Positions 12,939-23,800 of a DNA stretch of 64,000 nucleotides are shown piece by piece (the stretch's first letter is position 1; each line of letters starts with the position of its first letter). The notes under the pieces were generated by a model, which ran no database searches, was not told the origin of the DNA, and was given only the letters and a program-made list of their open reading frames with translations. The stretch covers positions 70,284,687 through 70,348,686 of the forward strand of contig CM066732.1 of the NCBI GenBank assembly GCA_033961575.1. Reading direction: 5' to 3'. Source of the DNA: Aselliscus stoliczkanus (taxonomy: Eukaryota; Chordata; Mammalia; Chiroptera; Hipposideridae). The position numbers and the translations under genes are program-made.

Positions 12939-14299
12939 ATATATACAACACATTTGAGGGAGGAAAAAGGGTGTGAAACACAGATGACGAGTTGCTCAAG
13001 GTCATTCTCCTCTTGAAAAGAGAAAAGGGGAATGACTAAAAGAAATGATCTGGGGGATACAGGAGTCCTGTGACAACTTTCCACCTGCTTATAGCTCACA
13101 TCTGCTCCCATGGGTGTCCCGACTTTCCTATTTTTCTGCCCCTCTTAATAGTGGCCATAAGAGGGCTAACAAGGAAGGAAGGTTGTACTGGACAAGTTCC
13201 TATCAATACTTGACTGTCTTAACCCATTAGTGAGCCAGGCCAGTTCTGTCTAAGCACAATGCTTACTAAGGAGAGTGGACTTAGCTCTCCAAATTGGCTT
13301 GCACATCTGTCTCCCCAGACAAGGGAGATGGAAAGGGAGGCAGAAATCTCCACTTTTTTAAAGGAACTTCTATACATGAAACTCTGTGCTAGCAGGTCCA
13401 TTTGTTTATGACATTTTGGCTAACCTCCTGAGGATGAGGGTACAAACACAAAACCTAACCTGCAAAAGACTGAATCCTTAGTGAGAAGAGACCAAAAGGA
13501 AGTGAAATCAGGAAGGCGAGAGAGAAAACACATTATTTTCCCAAGTACATACAGTCTCCACCAGCATTCCGTTTTTCTTGGGCACCCTCTAAATAGGTAT
13601 GCTTTCTTTGATAACACATATTATGAATATGATATAGTTTCTGTTGTAATAACACTCTGGAGAAATTTGAGGGACAAAGAGATATCCTTGTCAGAGTTTT
13701 AGTACATACAAATAAGTTTTCGGTCTAGGATTTTCTGAGTGATGGGGGAAATACAAATAAATGTACTAAAAAGATAAAATGAAGGAAAGGAAAGGGAAAA
13801 GTCCTCACCTAATTCTTCCCAAATTCCCAGTTACTTTTAGTTTGTATGCAGGCAGTACCCTTTTCTTCCTGAGTCCTCAGAAGGTAGAGTGGAGATCTGC
13901 TTTTCTGTTAAAGCCCAAGTATCCTTTCTACATCCTTTCTTGGTTCTCCCTAGAGCTTGAACTTAACAGAGCAAAGCTGTCTTTAGAGTGACCCTTGTCC
14001 CCTTCATGTTCATTGGGTAGCGGTTGAGGGATGGGTGGTATAGTTGTTGCCTTTCCACTGGTATTCCAGCTGAGGGTAAAACAGAAGTATTAATGAGCTG
14101 ATTGAATCCAGGAGAACAAAAAGGGACAGCAGGAAGACAGGAAGAAATGGAAACCTAGGAAAAACGCACTTAGTTTCAGGTTTTGAATCCTAAGAAATCA
14201 TCCACTATTTGCATGTCAAGGCACGCTTTCCTTCGATGTTCTTGAATACTCATTTACAAGGGTTGCAGGCACAGGACATCACTGCCCTCATTGCGTCTC
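12938..14299. other. Unassigned DNA upstream of the GC-rich region
   Basis: Composition is moderately balanced, with several 60-73-codon frames on both strands and no recognisable product. No named repeat was seen. Confidence 0.3.
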
Positions 14300-14820
14300 T
14301 CTTAACCTCCTTCCTCTCATATCCAGGCAGCCACCTCAGCCACTAAGCGCCTGCCGTCTGCCAGGCGGCCCCGCTGAGCTCTCCTGCCCCGCCCCAAGAA
14401 AGTGTGAAAGCGGGCCTGGCAGCTGCAGAGGAGAAGCCCAACCCCCAAGCCCGCTGCAAACATGGCCTTGTAGCACCACCAGCCTGTGAGGGCTGCAGCA
14501 GCAGCCAAGCCGCGACTCCAGAGGAACTGGGACATCAAGCCAGAGCATCCGAGCTCGTGGCCAGCTCAGTAGTCGGCAAATGCCATCATTTGGATATCTA
14601 TAGAAACGCAGTAACAAGAGGAAGAGCAGACAGCCCCCTCCACTTTCTAAGCCACTTCAGCAGAGAGACCCTGGGAGCAGCAGCCCGTTCATGTCTTCCG
14701 GAGCAGGGCACCTTGTGCTGGGCCAAGCCAAATCTTCTGCTGGGGGAAGCCAGCAGGCAGCTCTGGAAGGCGGGAGACAAACAAGCACTCCTTAGCTGAA
14801 TTATTCAGACCGCCTTCACT
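14300..14820. other. GC-rich shoulder with a 131-codon open frame
   Basis: GC content rises sharply here above the AT-rich surroundings. A plus-strand frame runs from the ATG at 14404 to the stop at 14797-14799 (131 codons, beginning MKAGLAAAEEK). I see no domain, transmembrane span or family resemblance. A 93-codon minus-strand frame overlaps it, so GC-driven openness is a real alternative. It lies about 1.1 kb before the main CpG island and could be an exon of an unidentified transcript. Confidence 0.3.
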
Positions 14821-15879
14821 ATGGAATAAAACATTGATGAGACTACTTTGGAAGTGCTTTATCTTGTTAATCCTAATGCCCTCAAGAAGCCAGTGAAATT
14901 TTCTGTAGGGGACACAGAGGTGCTGGGAAACGGAAACAAGAAATAAGGTGCCAGCGTAAGGGGCTTAGGAAGTTCGTGGAATTTGTGCAGCCTCAACCTG
15001 CCATGGGAATCTCCATTTTAACATATCATATCCCATATGTTAATTAGGCAGTCACAAATCCAAACTACTCTTTCTAAGTCTAGGCATAGGCAAGAATTTT
15101 CAAGATCTCTATTACACAAACAAACGCAAACCACTCCCCACCCCCCGTGCAAATAAAATCACTACACACAAGCCCCTCTCCACAACTGAGACAATACATC
15201 TGGGGATGATATTGGGGTGGTGGTAATGGTTTTAGCCTAGCTCCTTTCAATATACAAATGATTTCTTTCATAGGTCTATTTTGCTACATAAAAGCAAACA
15301 CAGTTAAATACCATATCGCAACACACACCCAAGACAATGAATTCCCTTCCATACAAAGCAAGTAACAAGAAAACTCCATTTGGGATTCAAGTCTCCAGAT
15401 GTGTCATTTACAACTACTAAAGGAACTGGCAGCTTGTCCACAAGAAGGAAAGGAAAACAGCCTGGCACCAGAGGTAGGGAAGGGTCAAAAATGATCCTTG
15501 CCTAAAATGATGGGTGGAAACCAAACACCCTCTCACAGTCCACAATCTGGGGAGGGTTGGATACCAAACGGTCCGTGGCAAGTGGCAACCATAGCCTGAA
15601 GGAAATACCGGATTTTAATCTCTGGCACCTTCAGACAGGTTCAACAAGCCTAGCTTCCTAAAATAATCAGTTAGGGTGGAGCATATCCATATTCCCTTAG
15701 CTTTCACTGCTAGATTAAGTGTTCAGGTATAGATTTATATTCCACCTACTAGGAATTACATTACAGCATCACGGAACGCCCTTGGATACCCAGCTCTTCC
15801 TAATGATTTGCAAAACATTAATAAGTAAAGTAGCCTGCAATGCAGATAAAACACTAGAAACAAGATCAAACGGAAACTG
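14821..15879. other. Unassigned DNA between GC-rich blocks
   Basis: No gene, RNA or named repeat was recognised. Composition is intermediate. A 63-codon minus-strand frame at 15080-15271 is not recognisable. Confidence 0.3.
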
Positions 15880-16190
15880 GGTGAGGCGGGTAGTCCTTGG
15901 CTTGTTACCTGGTGCCTCTAGAGGAAAAGACGGTCGTAGGAGGACTTTCTGCCTGCAGGTACAATCCCGGCAAGGTGGCTCCAGGTGGCTTTCACAGTCG
16001 TACGCGGGTCTCGTTCCTCACTTGGCTGCCCTTTGCCATAGCTCAGCACCTGCATCCTAGGGAGTCCGAGAGGCGTCTCCTGCCAGTGCTGCCGCTGCCC
16101 GCAGGTCGTGCTGGGTGGGGAATCCACCGCGATCTCCCCATGAAACCCGCGTTTCTGCGCCCGGGGAGCGGGCAGAGGCAGGGCAGCCGC

Positions 16191-16283
16191 GCACGCACAC
16201 ACAGACACACTCAAAAACACACACACTCACACTCTCGCACCCAGGCGCGCGCGCACTCGTAGTCACCCTTGCACACGCACACC
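16191..16283 (+). repeat. CA/CG-rich alternating tract
   Basis: A roughly 90-bp run of acac, acgc and gcgcgc steps, interrupted only briefly, lies on the left side of the CpG island. Alternating purine-pyrimidine DNA of this kind favours the left-handed Z conformation. It opens several artificial frames rich in His and Thr. Confidence 0.7.
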
Positions 16284-16549
16284 CAGCACAGCACGAGGAG
16301 GAAGAAAAAAGGAGGGTACAGGTCCTTCTCACTATCGGTTTCGAAGCCCACCGGACCACAGGCAGCAAAGAGAGTGGTCTGGCATAGCCCGCTGATCACG
16401 TTTCCTTCAAGTTCTCCTCCAACCCAAATCCACATAATTCAAGAGCTGGTGACATTTTGGTGGGCAAGAGAGCCAGGAAAGGGCTGAGGAGCAGTCGGGG
16501 ATTTTGTTAAGCAGTTTTAAAAGCAATCCTTGTTACCTTGCTTGTGCAG

Positions 16550-16707
16550 AAACCAGAACCAGCTCGAAGGGCTGAACTTTTGGCTTCAAATGATGTGAAC
16601 CGAAACATAAATATCCTTCTGGACAAGACAGGAAGATCTGGATGCAAAGAAACAAGACGGCTGCAGGACCCTCTGATGGGTGACCTTGTGATGTACCTGA
16701 AAGCAGG
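16550..16707 (+). other. Possible exon, open frame between splice-like sites
   Basis: A pyrimidine-rich stretch ending ccttgcttgtgcag (cag at 16547-16549) makes a credible plus-strand acceptor. From 16550 the frame stays open for 52 codons to a gcag|gttaat donor-like site, with a stop (taa) two codons later. The peptide has no family resemblance that I recognise. The complementary strand also has a donor-like caag|gtaaca at the opposite edge, so the strand is ambiguous and chance is possible. Confidence 0.2.
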
Positions 16708-16907
16708 TTAATACTGGCGCTTTCCAAGCCTCTGGGTAAAGCGATCCACACACATGGGTCCACAGCGAGGCAGTCGCTCCGAATCCAGCGGGGAAAATGG
16801 GTCTGAGCGTCCTCCGCCCTCTTCGAAAACCCGGGCACCAAGGGGCACCCCCGACTTAACACATTTCCTTTTGGGCAGTTGGATAAAAGACAGTCAAATA
16901 CATCAGA

Positions 16908-16953
16908 CAGGCGCGCGTGCGCGCGTACACACACACACACACACACACACACA
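16908..16953 (+). repeat. (GC)(AC)n alternating tract
   Basis: gcgcgcgtgcgcgcg passes directly into about twelve ac units: 46 bp of nearly perfect purine-pyrimidine alternation inside the CpG island. It is a strong Z-DNA candidate and is likely length-polymorphic. Confidence 0.85.
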
Positions 16954-17169
16954 GCTAGCTGTGTAGAACGACTTACAAAAAATGCCAAGATGACTTCAAA
17001 AGGTAGAAAAGATCCAGAATCCTTCCGGAAAACAGAAGGGCCAACAGGAAGGTTATGGAAATCTTCCCAGGTCTTTCATTGTTCCTCTCTCTTGTGAGTG
17101 TGCGTGTGTGTTTCCAGAAGGTTTCGTTTGCCTGCCCCACCCCCGTCCAGTTGCGCTTTTTTCTCCTGA

Positions 17170-17429
17170 TATAAACCAACGCGCAAAATGGATTATGTGG
17201 GTGGGTTGTGCTCACAGCCCAGAGCTCCACAAAGTCAAGAATCCTACGGGAGCAGCCAGCTGCGAAGCCCTTCACATCTTCGAGAAGGAAAAACACGCGC
17301 AAACACAAGCACACACGCGCGCGCACACACACGGGAGCCCTCGATTAGGACCGCTCTGCACAAGCTCACCGCCTCCCTGCGCGCCGCTGCACACAGCGCC
17401 CCGCCCGCTGCCCGCGGCTCCCGGTGAGT
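17170..17429 (+). promoter_or_regulatory. TATA-like box and putative noncoding first exon with GTGAGT donor
   Basis: A tataaa motif at about 17170-17175 sits in the rising CpG island. A start about 30 bp downstream would give an exon of roughly 220 bp. That exon would end at 17423 at ctcccg|gtgagt, a near-consensus splice donor (gtgagt at 17424-17429). An acac/gcgc tract (about 17296-17331) lies inside it. The arrangement is consistent with a plus-strand noncoding first exon. There is no transcript evidence and the match could be fortuitous. Confidence 0.3.
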
Positions 17430-17572
17430 TCGTGGCTCAGGCTCAGAACTGGGAGCCTAGATCCCTGGCTGCGGCCGCGGCCGGGGCGGGCCCGGGCCCC
17501 CCGCTCCTCACGGCGGCGTGTTCCGGCAACAGCAGCCGCCCAGCCTGGAGGAACTGCGCCCCGCGCTGCAGC

Positions 17573-17632
17573 ATGGAGGCGGCGGCGGCGGCGGCGGGCG
17601 CGCGGCCGTCTGCCCGGCCCTCACCGCAGTGA
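17573..17632 (+). CDS. Short ORF with alanine run (possible upstream ORF)
   Basis: An ATG at 17573 has a favourable context (A at -3, G at +4). It opens a 19-codon frame of Met-Glu followed by six alanines from a (ggc)n run, ending in TGA at 17630-17632. It lies in the CpG-island core. It could be an upstream ORF, the start of a coding exon spliced before the stop, or a chance frame. No good splice donor was seen within it. I cannot name a protein. Confidence 0.2.
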   Translation: MEAAAAAAGARPSARPSPQ

Positions 17633-18715
17633 CGGGAGCTGCTGCGCCGCCCAGACTCCGAGAGTCAGGCGGGACCCCACCAGGGCCCCGAGCAGCTCTC
17701 CTCCCTCGATCCTCCGAGCCGGGTGTGTCCGGACCGATGTACCCCAGGTCCCGGTAGAGGGTCCGCGCGACGCCCGCAAATCCCTGCGCTGGGAGGCGCG
17801 GAGGCGTTGCAGGCAGGGGGAGGGGAGAAAGCGGAAACCCCCCCAGGAAGGAGGCGAACTTGCAGGGGATCCCCAGCCTTTGCGAAGCGTGGACTGGCTG
17901 ACCGCCCACTGCCCCACGGCTACAGGATAGAGTTCCAGCGGGTCAGCCCGCGACTGCTAACGGCGGTGGGAGAAGTCGTTATCTATAACCGCCGGAAAAT
18001 TTTTGAGATCAAGGGGTGCTAACTTGGGACTCTTGGACACCTGCGACGGGCTTCCAGTGCCCCCTCAGTAGTAGGTGGTAGGTTTGCTTACGAATCGGAT
18101 GGAAGTGAAAGCTTAAAATCACATTTATATGTGAAAAATAAATTGAGCTCAGCGTGAGATATGGTGCATGCTGCAGTTGGCCACATCTTAGTATATCAAG
18201 GGCAGAAAACAAGCCCAGTAGTCGCCCTTAGTCAGGCTTGGCAACGAAGGTCACTGGGACAGAGAACAGGTCTGAATCCGGAAAGAAAAGGGGTGGGTAG
18301 ACGACTAGACAGCTTCCCCTCCCCCCTTGGCTTTTTCTCGAGTCTCTTCGTCAACTCTCAGGGCGTCTCTCCTTGACCCACCCCCGCTCCCTCCAGCCGG
18401 GAAAGGGCTTCCTCCCGGGAACCCCGGAGTGCATCACGCTGTTCCTTTCTGCAGGAGCCAGAAACCCTTTCGCCAGCACGTGGTTTTCGGCCCCAGCGAG
18501 CAGCTCCCCTCTCAGCTCCCCTCTCGGCTGGCCCTGACACCAATCTGAATCCGAAAAGAATGGAAGAGTTGGGGTTGCCGAGGAAAGCTGGCTCATAAGG
18601 CCTTCTTCCTGGCCTATGTGGCCAAGTCAAGTGCTAGTGGTCTCCTTGGATCGGGCGCTCGCGCATTTGCTGCCAATAGAGCTCTCCCAGGCTCTATCAG
18701 CGTTGCCCTGCGGGT

Positions 18716-18780
18716 GCACACACAAGCTCGTACTCGAGCACACACATGGGCGCACCCAAGTACGTACACGTGCGCCCACC
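18716..18780 (+). repeat. Interrupted CA/CG-rich tract
   Basis: A run of cacaca, cgca and gtacgtacacg steps gives another imperfect alternating purine-pyrimidine tract in the right half of the island. It is less regular than the other tracts. Confidence 0.5.
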
Positions 18781-18828
18781 CATAAGCAGGACCCACACAG
18801 CCACCTCTTTCCGGCAGGAACCTGAAGC

Positions 18829-18912
18829 ATGGAGCGCTTGAGGTGGATCCTCCTTCCTCTGCTCTGCACCCCCTCTACGCTCGCCGGGCTCCGGGTCCAA
18901 TCCCGGGTTTAG
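18829..18912 (+). CDS. Short ORF resembling a signal peptide
   Basis: The ATG at 18829 (A at -3 and G at +4) opens 27 codons, MERLRWILLPLLCTPSTLAG and seven more, before TAG at 18910-18912. The peptide has a basic start, a hydrophobic core (residues 6-13) and a small-residue region, the layout of a secretory signal. It could be the first coding exon of a secreted or membrane protein if spliced before the stop. The GT dinucleotides available (gggtccaatc, gggtttagg) are poor donors, so it may be a chance frame. Confidence 0.2.
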   Translation: MERLRWILLPLLCTPSTLAGLRVQSRV

Positions 18913-19747
18913 GCATCTCCGCAACCCTTCTGGCCGCTTTGTTCCGAAGGCGCGCGGCTCTGGGGCTTCAATTCCCGCCGCGCTCTCAATTCCTCGCTCC
19001 AAGTCGGAGGACTGCTCAGGTCCGGGGCTCTAGGAGGGGGAGCCCTGCGGGGCCCAGACGGCGCCGGCTGGTTGAGTTCGAGAGCTGGAGGATCAAACTC
19101 GCGCAGTAGGGGGACTGTGCGGCGATACCTCACCAAAAGATAAACCAAAGGGACACCGCGGACAAATACATCAGCGGACACCTCTGCAGTCCAGGAGCGT
19201 CTTTACTGAATCCATCAGCGCTGCCCCTGTGGCTTCATGTCTCCCGAAGTACAAAAATGGGGTTTCCATTAAGTCCACGGTAAGAACCTGCAGCGAACTG
19301 AGTCCAGGGACTCCCCCAGGAACAAGGAGAGACCGTGCCTTCATCTCCGATTCACTTTAAACTTAGCGGCTTCTGGGACTTCACTGGAGAACGGCAGAGT
19401 TGCACAAGCACGGACTAGAAGCAGATGCTAGAGAGCACTTCCAAATACTTTCGCACGCGGGGGTGACTCCTTTTTCCTCCAGGAATGTCCCACTTGCCCC
19501 CCTTCCCCGATGAACTGATAGGAACCGCTGAAGTCCAGAAGATAAAGGTTTGCAGTTCCCTCTGGGAACCAAAGTATAGAGAGACGTTGAATGAGAAATC
19601 CAAAGATCTTGCATCCTGGAGTAATAACTTTTTTTTCCCCTCTTTTTTTCGATTTTGTTTGTTGTTTGTTTTTCTAGTGCCCGGACCGAGGTGAGGAGGG
19701 GGCACACTGAACCAGTTGTAATAAATCCAGAGCAGTCCCACTGTCTT

Positions 19748-19788
19748 TGTGTGTGTGTGTGCGTGCGTGCGTGCGCGCGCGCGCGCGT
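19748..19788 (+). repeat. (TG)n(CG)n alternating tract
   Basis: gtgtgtgtgtgcgtgcgtgc runs into gcgcgcgcgcgcg, about 40 bp of perfect alternation just beyond the right edge of the CpG island. It has strong Z-DNA potential. Confidence 0.85.
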
Positions 19789-20708
19789 TGTTTGCTTGAG
19801 AAAGATGAAATCCACTTGTCCTTAATTTTGGGAGAAATAATTTGTAACCTTTCAGTGTGCTTTTATGTCAGAAACCCTACTAAGCTCATGAAAACATCCT
19901 CTCTTCGTTGTTTAGCCTTCCTATACATTATGCATTATATTTGAATGTGCTTTCCTCTACTTTCCCATTTCATATCATCTCTAGAAAGCACTCCGGGAAA
20001 GTCATGCACCTCTCACTCCCACATACAGTATGCATTTGTTCCTTTCCTTCCCTATACAAGCTGCTTAGAGCTTGCCAATAGAGAGAAAGAAGAGATATTT
20101 GTTTTATATGCTTTTCAGTAGAAGGTCGCAAGGCATTCAAGGAAAAGGCTAAGATAGATTTTGTTTCCTAAAGAATCCCAAAGTTAACAAAGGGTAACTT
20201 TTATTTTTATGTCCTCCAAAGGGGGAAAAAAGCCTCTGAAAATAGGGGAGATGACAATTTCTAGTTTGTGTATGTAATTATTATTACCATTAAATAACCC
20301 TGAAATTGGTATGCTTTTAAGAGTCTAAATAAATTTCTTGTAGAATAGGGTCCCTTTGCATGTTAGATATAAAGAGAAGCAAAATTTATTTAAATAAATA
20401 GTTTAGGTTTTACTTTTCTTTATGTATCCCCCTTGACTTTCTTACTTTATCCCCCAATCCAAAGTCAAACTTCCCACTCTCCAAGATCATTTATGGTCAT
20501 AAATGTTGGACTGTTTTTCCAGAATAATCCAGAATTTTTGAAAAGTTTAATGTTTTGCTGATTTCAGACAATACATGGAAACTTGAAAACTGTTTTGAAG
20601 TTAAAATGATGAATACCTAAACGTAACCTGAGTTTCTGGTATATTATATTTAGAATTTGAATTTCTTCTAAGGCAATGAGGAAGGCACAATCTACTGTAT
20701 TTAAAAAT
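19789..20708. other. Unassigned AT-rich DNA
   Basis: CpG density returns to background. No gene, RNA or recognised repeat. Confidence 0.35.
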
Positions 20709-20715
20709 TGTCATT

Positions 20716-20817
20716 GGGTCGGCCGAATGGTGCGGTGGTTAAGCGCTGGCTTGGGAAGCCAGTGGCCCCTGTTCGGGTCCCACATATGAGGGCCAGTGAC
20801 ACTGCCCTCAAAAAAAA
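20716..20817 (+). repeat. Short tRNA-derived SINE (bat type)
   Basis: It begins ggtcggccgaatggtgcggt. A box A-like tgcggtggttaagcgctgg is followed by a box B-like gttcgggtccc, then a short 3' part ending ctgccctcaaaaaaa. A 7-bp target-site repeat (tgtcatt at 20709-20715 and 20818-20824) flanks it. It is an RNA polymerase III retroposon that depends on L1 enzymes. The tRNA-like part is not a functional tRNA gene. Confidence 0.85.
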
Positions 20818-20824
20818 TGTCATT

Positions 20825-23800
20825 AACAATTTGTTTGCTTACTCCATGAATTTTCCCATTTTTGTGGATTGAAATGTGTGAGAAATTGTCACTTTAGTTA
20901 ATTTTTTGTTTGATATATATGTTAAGAAGCTCATTTGCATTGGAATTATCTCCAGATTTCCTGGGTGGTGAATCACTATTGTAAAGAACTTTTGATTCCT
21001 TTTACTAATTTAAAGTTCTCCCTTAATTCAAGACTGGAAAATGATATGAAGAACCAACAGACAAATACAATTTTCTGAAATGAACAAATAACATTTTTAA
21101 AAAAATAGTTAAAATAGAATAAATGAACTCCAAACATTAAGATTTTTTTAAATCACTATCAGAGTTTTGCCCTATGTTTTGAAATATAAAAATTGATCTG
21201 CTTATCTTAGACACACATTTCAGATGTTGTACCTGACACTAAAGTCCTAAGGTACAGATTGTTTTGGCAATTAGATCTTACCAAAAACATGATTCAAGTG
21301 AGCTTTAAACAGACTTGAAGACCCAGCATATTTCTGCCATAAGTAAATAGATTTCTCATTTATCTATTCTGGGCCTCCTCCAAAATCTAATTTATTTACT
21401 ATTTAGCATTCTTCTGAGATACAGAAGATATTTTTCTCTTTATTTTATTTTTAAATAAAAACAATATTTTTATTGTTTTATGATGTTTTTACTTGAGCTT
21501 GTGTAAAACATTCACTTACTTTTCTTTCTTCCTATATCTTTGTGATACTTTTTAATATTCATGGTGGAACCAGCACTACGAACCTAATCAATGACTGTAT
21601 GGAAGTTTTCATTTCTTTTACTAAGAAAAGTGCTTTTTGAACCTTAGTTTTTTAAAACATAAATGTAATGATTTTTAAAAATTGTGTCCTAGGAGAACTT
21701 TTTGAGAAGAACAAAAAGAGGTTACTTCAGAGATAAACATTGCAGGGCAGACAAGGCGATTCTTAGGAAATATTGCAAGTAAGGAGCAAATTTTATCTTT
21801 AATATCCATCCATCCTCTATTTTTCTTGTTTATTTGCTTATATCCTGTTATCAACTCGTATCTGTCTGGCGTTTCCATTTAGTTACCCAAAAGCCTCAAA
21901 GTGCAGCATCCTATCTAGGAATGTACAGAGGAGGATAGTACAATATTGTGGTTTATTTTCCTCTTCTCATCAAAACCTCCATTTAGTCATATTAGACAGA
22001 TCTAATGAAATTCATAAGAAGAAAACAATCATATCACGCTAATTCAGACTAAGGTGTCAGTGACTGGCAGTTTACCCACTTCAGGAATATGAGGCCAACT
22101 TAACTTTTAAAAAGCAGAATTTCTGGCAAAGCATTTTACATATATAGGAAGCAAAGCACCTCAGTTATTCTTAAATTTACATATAGGATTGAATGTTAAC
22201 TATGATACTACTTTTTATATTTTATTTTTTGTGTTTTTGATAGTGCCATTAAACAGTTACTCAAACCTATATTTTAACCTTGGAAGAAACATTTTGAAAG
22301 TTTTATGCTTGTACGGGTATATCCATATAATATTTCAGGAACATTTCCACTTGATCTTGAAACTGTACTCTAAAATGGAGCCAGTCATCCCAATTATCTT
22401 AAAAACCAAAGTCTGCATTACTGTTCTTATTACCTGATTTATGAGTCCTGGGAGGCATACCCAGTTATATTAGATGTAGGTGATAAGCTGTTGAATGTCT
22501 ATGGACTTAACTTCTTCAAAATGCATAACTCTCAGGTCTAAAAAAACCTGATGATGAACTATATAACAAAATGTTTGCTTTTAAGCTTTAGTTTTACAGA
22601 TCCTGTCTTCTAATATTTATTTTTCTCCAGAATCTGCCCCTGAATTTCAGCCAGGTGGCCACAAGTGGGCAGTAATGTGACACACTCACGTGGTTGAGAC
22701 CACAGAGTTTGCCTTTCTCAAAGCCACCATGGATTTAGACCTAAGAATTAATTTCTACTTATTTTATCAAAGACGCATTTTCATTAAAACAAATGCTGTC
22801 GGATAAATTTTACCTACATGAAAGCAGATAATTTCCCAATTATTTCTTAATATAAATTCCTAAAGCATGATTAGGTAATTTCCTCTTAATCTCTTTACCA
22901 GTTCTCTAATTAAGGTCTCTTTAGGATCCTGGGTTACTTCTCACTCCTCTACTCATGTCCTTGGACTGACTCTGAGTTCTCCGCCAGCTTGGTGTTAAAG
23001 TTCTTTTGGATTTATTTCTCAACTATAGTGGCCGTGATTTTTATAATGAAAGCAAATCCTTTCTGTGATAGTTTACTGCCAAACTTCTTTCTTCATACAA
23101 TGGTCTTTCTTTCTCTGCTTGAAGTTTTGTCCATTCCATGGCAATTCATTGAATGCCTTGTTTTAGTCAACTTTGCTGAGGAGAAAAGAGTAACCATAAT
23201 TTTCTTGGTCTCTGTCCCCACAGCAGAGCTTCCTTCCCGTCTAGTAGAGATTATAGACCAACAAGCAGGTCATCACAATATGATCTTGCTTTTATTGCAC
23301 CAGCTACACTTTGCTATTAAGCCCAAAGTCTTCTTTGGTTAGAGCTCTGGAACCCCACCCCACCCCCACCATTGACTTCAGTAATAGTTTCTCTATGGCT
23401 CTTTGTTTCTAGATTCTTTTTCTCACATTCTCATACTGTCTTGACACAGTCCTTTATTGAAGTACAAGATGCAACACAGCTTATTCCATAAAGTATTGAA
23501 ATATTACACGCCTGGCTATATTAGCAACAGAATTTAGGAACTAACAAAAAGTTAGGTGGTAAATCATTGTGAAAAATTAGATGAGATTATAATTTTTCTA
23601 CATGGTTTTCAAATGTGATCAGCATCAATTATAGTTAGCTTTCATAATTTTATAAATTTTAGGATTTACTACATTCTCTGGTGGAAATTTTACAAGGTCA
23701 CTAGTGTACTGATGAATGTAAACAAAAGTGTAAAAACATTGGCATAGAGTTTATTCATTCATTCATTTATTCACTTCCTCATTTTCATACATATTAGGCC

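Larger units (their letters stand above)
15880..19420. promoter_or_regulatory. CpG island, probable promoter region of an unidentified gene
   Basis: CpG dinucleotides and GC content are strongly raised compared with flanks that are nearly CpG-free. The densest part is about 17280-18050, with gcggccgcggccggggcggg near 17470-17490 (Sp1-type GC box) and a (ggc)n run at 17578-17597. Such islands normally mark transcription starts. I could not identify the gene. The strand is undecided, although a plus-strand TATA-like box and a strong splice donor are present. Many long frames here on both strands are expected from GC richness and are not called as genes. Confidence 0.75.

Noticed and set aside
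16533..16988. 151-codon minus-strand frame
   Set aside because: It includes translation of the (AC)n tract (VCVCVCVC) and has no recognisable domain.
17108..17930. Overlapping 174- and 168-codon plus frames and 98-133-codon minus frames
   Set aside because: Stop codons are rare in CpG-island sequence on every frame. Peptides are low-complexity Ala/Pro/Arg-rich with no domain.
22989..23342. 117-codon frame rich in Leu, Phe and Ile
   Set aside because: No domain or membrane protein family recognised. T-rich DNA gives hydrophobic frames by chance, and no promoter or splice context was seen.
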